Assembly: GCA_016935295.1 (NCBI GenBank)
Contig: JAFGRF010000235.1
Location: 1-6,326 of the forward strand
Length of the DNA stretch: 6,326 nucleotides
DNA from: Caldifarciminota bacterium
GTDB taxonomy: Bacteria > Hydrothermota > Tepidihabitantia > Tepidihabitantales > Tepidihabitantaceae
Direction: 5' to 3'
The notes beneath the pieces are model-generated. The model did no database searches, was not told the DNA's origin, and saw only the letters and a list, made by a program, of their open reading frames with translations. Shown piece after piece: positions 1-5,088 of the stretch. Within the stretch, counting starts at the first letter, position 1, and each line of letters opens with the position of its first letter. Both the position numbers and the translations under genes were made by a program.

Positions 1-1100
1 CAGACCTTGAACCGTCCGCCCTCGTAGACGAGCTTGCCGTCCGCGTACACCCGCCCTTCTTTCATGTCCTTGATCATGTCCCAATGGATGGCGGAGCGAT
101 TGGCGCTGCCCGTCTCCGGATACGCGGCACCGATTGCCAGGTGGATGGTTCCGCCCATCTTCTCGTCGAACAGGATGTTCCGCGTCGCGCGGGTGACGCC
201 ATAGTTCAGGCCGAATGCGAACTCGCCGAGATAGCGGCTCCGCTCGTCGGTATCCAGGGCCGACTGGAGCATGTCGTTCCCGCGCGCGGCTGAGGCCTTC
301 ACGACCTTGCCCGCCTGGAACTCGAACTCAATGGACTCGACCGGATGGCTCTGGAACATCGTCGGCACGTCGAAGGTTATCCGTCCCTCAGCCGAATCCT
401 CAACCGGCCCGGTGAAAACCTCGCCCGACGGGAAGTTGGCTTTGCCGTCGGAGTTCACCCACTTGCGGCCATCGACGGACACGGTGAGGTCGGTGCCCGG
501 TCCCTCGACCCGCAGCGTCTTGACGCTATTGAGGAAATCGACGTAGTGCTGCTGCTCCGCCGAGAGCTTCTGCCACGCCGCAATCGGGTCTGGCTGGTCA
601 CAGAAGCAGGCTGAAAACACGAAGTCGGCATAATCGGCCAGCGACATTCCGGCCTGCTGCGCACTCGCGTTCGTCGGGTACTGAGTGAGGCAGGCCTTGA
701 GCTCGCCCCGGCCCTTGCGCTCCATGAAGGTGTCCATCAGCGGCTTGCGCGCCTTGCGGGCGATGGCGAGCCGGGCCGGGTCGACGCCGGCAAGCGTCGC
801 CAGGTTCTCGTCGCCGCGGATGGCGAGCCTTGCCGAGCAGGTCTCGATCTCGAGCCGGTCTGACGCCGGCACAAACCCGATCTGTTCGTCGCTGCCGTAG
901 CGGTACAGCACCTCGTCGAGCTCCGGGTTGATGGTCCGCACGAACGGCAGTGCCCCGGCTTTGAGCGCCGCGACAAAGAACTCACGCACGAACGGCAGTG
1001 CCGGCACCGACGCCAGCACCAGCACCTGTTCGCCCGGCTTGAGATTCAGGCTGTACTGCGCTATCGTCTGCGCCATCTTGACGAGACGGGAATCAGTCAT
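1..1100 (-). CDS. M29-family metallo-aminopeptidase (partial, C-terminus cut by window edge)
   Basis: This is a cytoplasmic aminopeptidase of the M29 (AmpS/PepS/thermophilic aminopeptidase) family, which removes N-terminal residues from peptides using two divalent metal ions. 366 residues are visible, starting MTDSRLVKMA. The metal-binding signature is complete: Glu227 in GEVFTGPVED, Glu293 in YLGEFAFG, His320 and Tyr327 in GTIHLAIGAAY, and His339 and Asp341 in AIHWDMIKDM. These match the ligand and catalytic positions known for the family. Short members are about 365-375 residues, so very little is missing at the left edge; the visible end VYADGKLVYEGGRF is typical of the extreme C-terminus. 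The ATG lies 3 nt after the transporter stop, with only a weak purine-rich site (GGGG about 6 nt upstream) inside the end of that gene, so translation is probably coupled. The short motif ALPFVR occurs twice near the N-terminus, encoded by an exact DNA repeat. Family assignment is firm; the substrate cannot be read from sequence. Confidence 0.93.
   Translation of the reverse strand, partial: MTDSRLVKMAQTIAQYSLNLKPGEQVLVLASVPALPFVREFFVAALKAGALPFVRTINPELDEVLYRYGSDEQIGFVPASDRLEIETCSARLAIRGDENLATLAGVDPARLAIARKARKPLMDTFMERKGRGELKACLTQYPTNASAQQAGMSLADYADFVFSACFCDQPDPIAAWQKLSAEQQHYVDFLNSVKTLRVEGPGTDLTVSVDGRKWVNSDGKANFPSGEVFTGPVEDSAEGRITFDVPTMFQSHPVESIEFEFQAGKVVKASAARGNDMLQSALDTDERSRYLGEFAFGLNYGVTRATRNILFDEKMGGTIHLAIGAAYPETGSANRSAIHWDMIKDMKEGRVYADGKLVYEGGRFKV
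937..1002. repeat. 18-nt exact direct repeat inside the aminopeptidase gene
   Basis: The 18-nt sequence CGCACGAACGGCAGTGCC occurs exactly at 937-954 and again at 985-1002, 48 nt apart and therefore in the same reading frame. Both copies encode ALPFVR (residues 34-39 and 50-55) on the minus strand, in the N-terminal domain ahead of the metal-binding region. This is seen directly. Whether it reflects a local duplication or chance is not known. Confidence 0.8.
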
Positions 1101-1103
1101 CTT

Positions 1104-2531
1104 CTACCCCACTTTCTTGCCGCGCGTCAGGAAGAACCCGACGATACTCGCGACCGCGACGAGCGCGCTGACTCCGAACAGGAGCCGGCGGGTTGATGCA
1201 AAATTGGTCAGCTGCCCGATGACGAGCGCGGACACGGCAAAGGCCAGGTGAAGAAGCCAGTCGCGGGTCGAGAATATCCGGCCGCGTGCCGCTTCCGGCA
1301 CTGACTCGTGGAGCAGCGTGTCCATACCGATATAGACCGGCGACAAGGCCAGTCCGGCGATGAAAACCAGCGGTGCGACCGGCGCGAAGGACTTGGTAAC
1401 CGCAAGTCCTGCGCCCACCAGGCCGAGCACGAGGAAGGAAGCCAGCATCACGATGTGCTTCTTCAGTCTGTGCCCCAGCAGTCCGTACCCCATCGAGGAA
1501 AGCACCAGCCCGACCGAGCCGATTGCTCCGACGAACCCGACGCCTTGGGTTCCCAGTCCCAGACCACTGCCGAGCCCCTTCGCGCTCTGGATGATCGGAA
1601 TGTAGAGCACGAAGACCGCCGCGCCCAGGATGACCATCATGAAGACCGAGCAGTAGACAAAAAACACCGAGGGCTGTCCGCGCACGAGGTTGAACGCCTC
1701 CCTGACTTCGTGGATCATCCGCGCCTGCTGGGTGAGAAAGAGCTTGACCTCGGTCTCCTTACGCCGGGCGATGATGCCCTGGTGCCACCGCCGCCCCAGC
1801 CGACGGAAGATGACGAGCAGCGAGACGACGGACACAAGGTAGGTGAGTGCGTCAATGTAGAAGCCCGCGGTCCACGCCGGGCTGATGCCGATGTGCGACC
1901 ACCACTTCCAGTCAACGATGAGACCGCCGAGGAACATGCCGAGGAAGGTAGCGACGCGGCCGACGAAGCTCATGAAGGAATTCGCGCCGAGCAAGTGATC
2001 CGAGCCGACAAGGTTCGGGATTATCGACATCCGTGAGGTATTGAAGAAGAGCCCGCAGAGAAAAACGAGAAAGGCCACAGCGTAGATAAGCATGAGGTTC
2101 GAAGTCGCAAGCGCTACCAGGGGTATCGACAGCACCAGTATCGTCCGCGCCGAGTCGCAGACGACCATCACCTTGCGCCGGTCCCACCGGTCGACCAGAA
2201 TCCCGGCGAGCGGTCCGAAAAGGACGACCGGCATGGCCACAATGACCGAAAGGTAGGAAATCGCCTTCGAGCTCTCCCATCCGTACCTGCCGGCGTAGAA
2301 GGCAATCATCGCCAGCAGCGCCATGTAGTCGAGCTTGTCACCGAAGAGCGACACGGCCTGCGACCAGCTGAAAACCTGGAACTCGGCGTTCTTCAGAACC
2401 GACCAGAGCTGGTTCTTCCCCTTGGTCCGGGCCGCGACCGCAACGGTCTCGGCAATCTCCGACTCGGCACTCAGGACCTCGCCCCGATCTTCAGGCATTT
2501 CGCCCGGCAGAGTCGGCTCTTCTCTATCCAC
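1104..2531 (-). CDS. MFS transporter, 12 transmembrane helices (MFS_3 / drug-efflux-like)
   Basis: This is an inner-membrane secondary transporter of the major facilitator superfamily, probably a proton-driven exporter; its cargo is unknown. Using the GTG at 2531 it has 475 residues. A charged N-terminal stretch of about 50 residues is followed by about 12 hydrophobic helices in two halves, split by a basic cytoplasmic loop (around residues 243-285, RRLGRRWHQG onward). The loop after helix 2 carries a good motif A, GPLAGILVDRWDRRK (residues 106-120). The second half has VPEAARGRIFSTRDW, a pattern usual in the MFS_3 group (macrolide-efflux and EntS-like proteins). The frame stays open upstream to 2660, inside the glycosyltransferase, but that extension reads like shadow sequence. 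Two starts are plausible: GTG at 2531, overlapping the upstream stop by 8 nt with AGGG 5 nt ahead, and ATG at 2498 (464 residues) with no clear ribosome binding site. I prefer 2531 with moderate certainty. The stop TAG is 3 nt before the aminopeptidase start. Confidence 0.88.
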   Translation of the reverse strand: MDREEPTLPGEMPEDRGEVLSAESEIAETVAVAARTKGKNQLWSVLKNAEFQVFSWSQAVSLFGDKLDYMALLAMIAFYAGRYGWESSKAISYLSVIVAMPVVLFGPLAGILVDRWDRRKVMVVCDSARTILVLSIPLVALATSNLMLIYAVAFLVFLCGLFFNTSRMSIIPNLVGSDHLLGANSFMSFVGRVATFLGMFLGGLIVDWKWWSHIGISPAWTAGFYIDALTYLVSVVSLLVIFRRLGRRWHQGIIARRKETEVKLFLTQQARMIHEVREAFNLVRGQPSVFFVYCSVFMMVILGAAVFVLYIPIIQSAKGLGSGLGLGTQGVGFVGAIGSVGLVLSSMGYGLLGHRLKKHIVMLASFLVLGLVGAGLAVTKSFAPVAPLVFIAGLALSPVYIGMDTLLHESVPEAARGRIFSTRDWLLHLAFAVSALVIGQLTNFASTRRLLFGVSALVAVASIVGFFLTRGKKVG

Positions 2532-3696
2532 TCCAGCCCTGCTTGCGCCCGTACCTTGGAACCGGGTACTCGCGCGCCAGCTCTTCGTAGAATGCCTCGA
2601 CCCGCTCGGCCAGCCTGGGCCAGGAGTACTGCTGCACGCGATCGAGTCCGTTCGCGGCAAGCCTGCGCGCGAGCTCCGGGTCGCGGAGCACCTTCACAAG
2701 TGCCTGCGCCAGGGCCGGCGGGTCCTCCGGCGGCACCAGCAGGCCCTCGCGTCCTTCTTCCAACACGGTCCGGTAGCCGTCGATGTCGGAGGCGACGACC
2801 GGCCTGCCGGAGGCCATCGCCTCCAGCAGCACGATACCAAAGCTCTCCTGCCCGGTTGCCGGAGAGCAGTACACGTCACAGCTGGCGTAGTATTTCGGCC
2901 GCTCCTCGTTCCTCACCAGTCCGGCCCAGCGCACGTGCTGCTGGACCACCGGCGGCAGGTACGACCTGTACGAGTAGCCGAGCAGACCGGTGCCGACTAC
3001 GACCAGCTCGACGTTCGGTATGTGCTTGACGATGTCAGGCATCGCCGAGAGCAGATGCTTCAGACCCTTGCGTGGTTCGAACCGACCCACGAACAGAATC
3101 CGCGGCCGGCCGTCGTCCATTCCGGACACGCGGCCGGCATCGGGCCGAAAGAAGTTCAGATCTATCCCGTTCGGGATAATCCTGTAGGGGCCGGGGAAAT
3201 ACTTCGCGCAGGACTCCCGGGCCGTCGCCGATACCGCAATCAGGCCCTGCACGGCATTGAAGTAAGGCCGGAGCACGGAACGGAACAGCGCATAGCCGAG
3301 ACTCTGGTCATGGCCGGCATGGAAAGTCACGACATTGAGCGTGCGCGACGCCTGAATCGCGGCCATCGGCAAAGTCGGCGCGAGCGAACCGTGGACGTGA
3401 ACCACGTCGAAGCGCTCGTCATTGAAATACCTGCGGATCTGGGATACGGGCCGCCAGGCGACTGAGACGCGCGCGAACGACCGGTTCGACCGCACGACCC
3501 AGCCGGTGCCGATCCGCTTCACCTGGTCCTCATCCGGTGTCGAATCCATGCATTCCATCATGCGCCCGCCGACGTGGGCGGTCAGCACCTTGACGACGTG
3601 GCCGCGCTTGCGCAGTTCGGTGGCCAGGAAGTGGACGTGCTCGGCAATGCCCCCGACGTAGGGATAGTAGTTGTCGGAGACCATGCAGATCTTCAT
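2524..3696 (-). CDS. GT4-family glycosyltransferase (GT-B fold), PimA/PimB-like
   Basis: This is a retaining glycosyltransferase of family GT4 that moves a sugar from a nucleotide-sugar donor to a lipid or glycan acceptor at the cytoplasmic face of the membrane. It has 390 residues, the usual length. The N-terminal domain opens MKICMVSDNYYPYVGG with the glycine-rich loop at G15-G16, and carries HVHGSLAPTLP (100-110) and TFHAG, whose His126 matches the proposed catalytic His of PimA. The C-terminal donor-binding domain has VGRFEPRKGL, with Arg205 and Lys210 as phosphate contacts, and the E-x7-E signature in GQESFGIVLLEAMASG (Glu284 and Glu292). The run from HVHGS to the E-x7-E motif resembles phosphatidylinositol mannosyltransferase PimA, so a glycolipid acceptor is plausible but not shown. 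The ATG at 3696 has GGAG 8 nt upstream; both lie inside a perfect palindrome that could hide the start in mRNA. The 3' end overlaps the probable start of the transporter gene, suggesting joint expression. Donor and acceptor cannot be assigned. Confidence 0.92.
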   Translation of the reverse strand: MKICMVSDNYYPYVGGIAEHVHFLATELRKRGHVVKVLTAHVGGRMMECMDSTPDEDQVKRIGTGWVVRSNRSFARVSVAWRPVSQIRRYFNDERFDVVHVHGSLAPTLPMAAIQASRTLNVVTFHAGHDQSLGYALFRSVLRPYFNAVQGLIAVSATARESCAKYFPGPYRIIPNGIDLNFFRPDAGRVSGMDDGRPRILFVGRFEPRKGLKHLLSAMPDIVKHIPNVELVVVGTGLLGYSYRSYLPPVVQQHVRWAGLVRNEERPKYYASCDVYCSPATGQESFGIVLLEAMASGRPVVASDIDGYRTVLEEGREGLLVPPEDPPALAQALVKVLRDPELARRLAANGLDRVQQYSWPRLAERVEAFYEELAREYPVPRYGRKQGWSG

Positions 3697-3715
3697 GGAG
3701 CAAGCTCCATGAAGA
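3690..3715. repeat. 26-nt perfect palindrome over the glycosyltransferase start codon and RBS
   Basis: Two 12-nt arms, TCTTCATGGAGC and GCTCCATGAAGA, are perfect reverse complements around a central AA (3702-3703). In the mRNA of the minus-strand glycosyltransferase, the ribosome binding site GGAG (3705-3708) falls in the 5' arm and the AUG start (3694-3696) in the 3' arm. A hairpin, realistically with a 4-6 nt loop, would therefore bury both. It may act as a translational switch or protein-binding site, or it may simply be the edge of the neighbouring repeat element. The structure is seen directly; any regulatory role is inference. Confidence 0.7.
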
Positions 3716-3718
3716 AGT

Positions 3719-3823
3719 ACGAAGTCCGAATGACGAATGACGAATCAAGTCCGAATGGCGGAAAGCCCGAAGTCGGGCATCGGAGCTTGGTCATTGATTC
3801 GTCATTCGTGCTTCGGAATTCGT
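3719..3823. repeat. ~105-bp imperfect inverted repeat of CGAATGA-type units filling the intergenic gap
   Basis: This element fills most of the 126-bp gap between the aminotransferase stop and the glycosyltransferase start. The outer arms 3719-3730 and 3812-3823 pair at 11 of 12 positions. After a 2x2 mismatch, 3733-3748 pairs perfectly with 3794-3809 (16 bp). Inside are a 5-bp stem (3750-3754 with 3780-3784) and a GCCCGA/TCGGGC stem (3765-3770 with 3773-3778). The left arm contains 2.7 tandem copies of the 7-mer CGAATGA (3727-3745), and the 11-mer AAGTCCGAATG occurs at 3722-3732 and 3747-3757. The aminotransferase TGA stop (3823-3825) touches the right end. No open frame of its own is credible. 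It looks like a small non-coding interspersed palindromic element (REP- or MITE-like). In mRNA it could stabilise the 3' end or weaken read-through into the glycosyltransferase. That it recurs elsewhere in the genome is expected but cannot be seen here. Confidence 0.75.
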
Positions 3824-5031
3824 CATTCTCTTCTGTGGTTGTACGCTTCGATCCCGGCGGTGAGGACCTTCATCGCCCGGTCGAGGTCAAGGCAGTTGAG
3901 CACGTAGGCGATCCGCACTTCGTCCCTGCCCTTGCCCGGGGTCGCGTAGAATCCGTCGGCCGGCGCGACCATCACGGTCTCGCCGTCGAGTTGGAACTGG
4001 TCAAGCATGAAAGTGGCGAACTTCTCACCGTCGTCGATCGGCAGCCGGGCCACGACGTAGAACGCGCCCCGCGGCTTCACGCAGAGCGCGCCCGGTATCT
4101 TGGCAATTGCAGCGCAGACCACGTCCCGTCGGCACTGGTACTCGTGCCTGACCTCTTTGAAGTAGCTATCGGGAACACTCACCGCCGCCATCGCCGCGAG
4201 CTGGTCCACGGTCGGCGGGCAGAGGCGGGCCTGTCCGAACTTGAGAATCGCGGCCATCAGGGCTTTGTTTCGGCTGGCCACGCACCCGACCCTGGCCCCG
4301 CAGGCGCTGTAGCGCTTGGACACGCTGTCAACCAATATGGCCCGGTCTTCGATCCCCTCGAGATTAAGAACGCTCACGTGCTCGGTATCGTCGTCGTAGA
4401 TGAACTCGCGGTAGGCCTCATCGCCGATGAGATAGAGCCCGTGTTCCCTGCAGAGCTCGGCAAGCATGGCAAGCTCGGCCCGCGTGTAGACCGCGCCGGT
4501 CGGATTCGCCGGGTTCGAGTAGATGATCGCCCTGGTACGGTTCGTGATTGCCCGTTCGAACTCCGCCTTCGGCGGCAAGGCGAAGCCGGTCTCGGCCCGG
4601 CAGGTGACCGGTACGAGCTTCACACACGCGGTCGCGGCGAACCCGGCGTAGTTGGTGTAGAACGGCTCGGGCACGATGACCTCGTCCCCGGCATCGGCGA
4701 CCGCGTCGAGGGCAAACGATATCGCCTCACTGCCACCGGTGGTGATGCAGACCTCGGAGGAATCCAGCCGGATTCCGACCCGACGGTAGTACTCGACCAG
4801 CGCGTCGATGTATTCCTTCAGCCCCTGCGACGGGCCGTAGGAGAGCACCTTGATGTCGACGCCGCGATAGCCGTCCATCATCTCCGCCGGGGTCTCGACA
4901 TCCGGCTGGCCGATGTTCAGGTGATAGACCTTGACCCCGCGCGCCCTGGCCTTGTCCGCGAACGGCACCAGCCGCCTTATCGGGGATGCCGGCATCTCGA
5001 CCGCACGACCGGAAAGCCTGACTTCGTTCAT
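3823..5031 (-). CDS. PLP-dependent class I/II aminotransferase (fold type I, aspartate-aminotransferase-like)
   Basis: This is a cytoplasmic pyridoxal-phosphate enzyme that transfers an amino group between an amino acid and a 2-oxo acid. It has 402 residues, a standard length. The signature runs in order: HLNIGQPDVETP (37-48), TTGGSEA (97-103), NPANPTG (173-179; Asn176 contacts PLP), GDEAYREF with Asp204 and Tyr207, SVSKRYSACGARVG with the Schiff-base Lys239, and VRIAYVLN with Arg373, which binds the substrate carboxylate. The SVSKRYS variant and the MPASPIRRLVPFA opening match, from memory, a subgroup common in Bacteroidetes and relatives, usually labelled aspartate aminotransferase without biochemical proof. 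The start at 5031 is well supported: GAGAGGAG lies 5 nt upstream. The frame stays open to a GTG at 5061, but that lies in the intergenic palindrome and would make the good ribosome binding site part of the coding sequence. The TGA stop coincides with the edge of the 105-bp repeat. Substrate range is uncertain. Confidence 0.94.
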   Translation of the reverse strand: MNEVRLSGRAVEMPASPIRRLVPFADKARARGVKVYHLNIGQPDVETPAEMMDGYRGVDIKVLSYGPSQGLKEYIDALVEYYRRVGIRLDSSEVCITTGGSEAISFALDAVADAGDEVIVPEPFYTNYAGFAATACVKLVPVTCRAETGFALPPKAEFERAITNRTRAIIYSNPANPTGAVYTRAELAMLAELCREHGLYLIGDEAYREFIYDDDTEHVSVLNLEGIEDRAILVDSVSKRYSACGARVGCVASRNKALMAAILKFGQARLCPPTVDQLAAMAAVSVPDSYFKEVRHEYQCRRDVVCAAIAKIPGALCVKPRGAFYVVARLPIDDGEKFATFMLDQFQLDGETVMVAPADGFYATPGKGRDEVRIAYVLNCLDLDRAMKVLTAGIEAYNHRRE

Positions 5032-5036
5032 CTCTG

Positions 5037-5044
5037 CTCCTCTC
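5037..5044 (-). promoter_or_regulatory. Strong ribosome binding site that sets the aminotransferase start
   Basis: On the minus strand GAGAGGAG stands 5 nt ahead of the ATG at 5031, close to an ideal Shine-Dalgarno sequence. It is the clearest such site in the window and decides between the ATG at 5031 and the in-frame GTG at 5061. Confidence 0.75.
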
Positions 5045-5057
5045 AGACACGCTTCAC

Positions 5058-5088
5058 GCACGATGCATCGTGCATGATGCCTGATGCG
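5058..5088. repeat. 16-nt perfect palindrome in a GATGC/GCATC-rich gap
   Basis: The sequence GCACGATGCATCGTGC at 5058-5073 is its own reverse complement. It continues into TGATGC and GATGC words up to 5088, immediately after the M16 peptidase stop. With its ribosome binding site, the whole 57-bp gap (5032-5088) between the peptidase and the aminotransferase is accounted for. It may be a degenerate palindromic repeat, a transcript-end hairpin or a protein-binding site. There is no U-run, so it is not a classical terminator. Confidence 0.6.

Noticed and set aside
1308..2036. 242-codon plus-strand frame, very rich in Glu, Asp, Arg and His
   Set aside because: It is the complement of membrane-helix codons of the transporter, which yields charged residues; no independent evidence of coding.
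2532..2660. N-terminal extension of the MFS frame upstream of the GTG
   Set aside because: It lies inside the glycosyltransferase coding region, is Ser/Arg/Pro-rich with no family similarity, and would need a 137-nt overlap.
2335..3465. 376-codon open frame on the plus strand
   Set aside because: Antisense to the glycosyltransferase and the start of the transporter; low-complexity Arg/His/Pro-rich composition and no family motif. The minus-strand genes explain this region.
3727..3745. CRISPR-like short tandem repeats (CGAATGA)
   Set aside because: Units are 7 bp and directly adjacent with no spacers of regular length, and there are no cas genes; this is a simple tandem repeat within the palindromic element.
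3765..3778. Possible intrinsic terminator (GCCCGA/TCGGGC stem) downstream of the aminotransferase
   Set aside because: On the minus strand the stem is short and followed by only three T residues, then GC-rich sequence. It is better explained as the inner part of the 105-bp inverted repeat.
5032..5061. Aminotransferase starting at the upstream GTG
   Set aside because: The extra ten residues derive from the intergenic palindrome and ribosome binding site; the ATG at 5031 has a near-ideal Shine-Dalgarno sequence and fits the family N-terminus.
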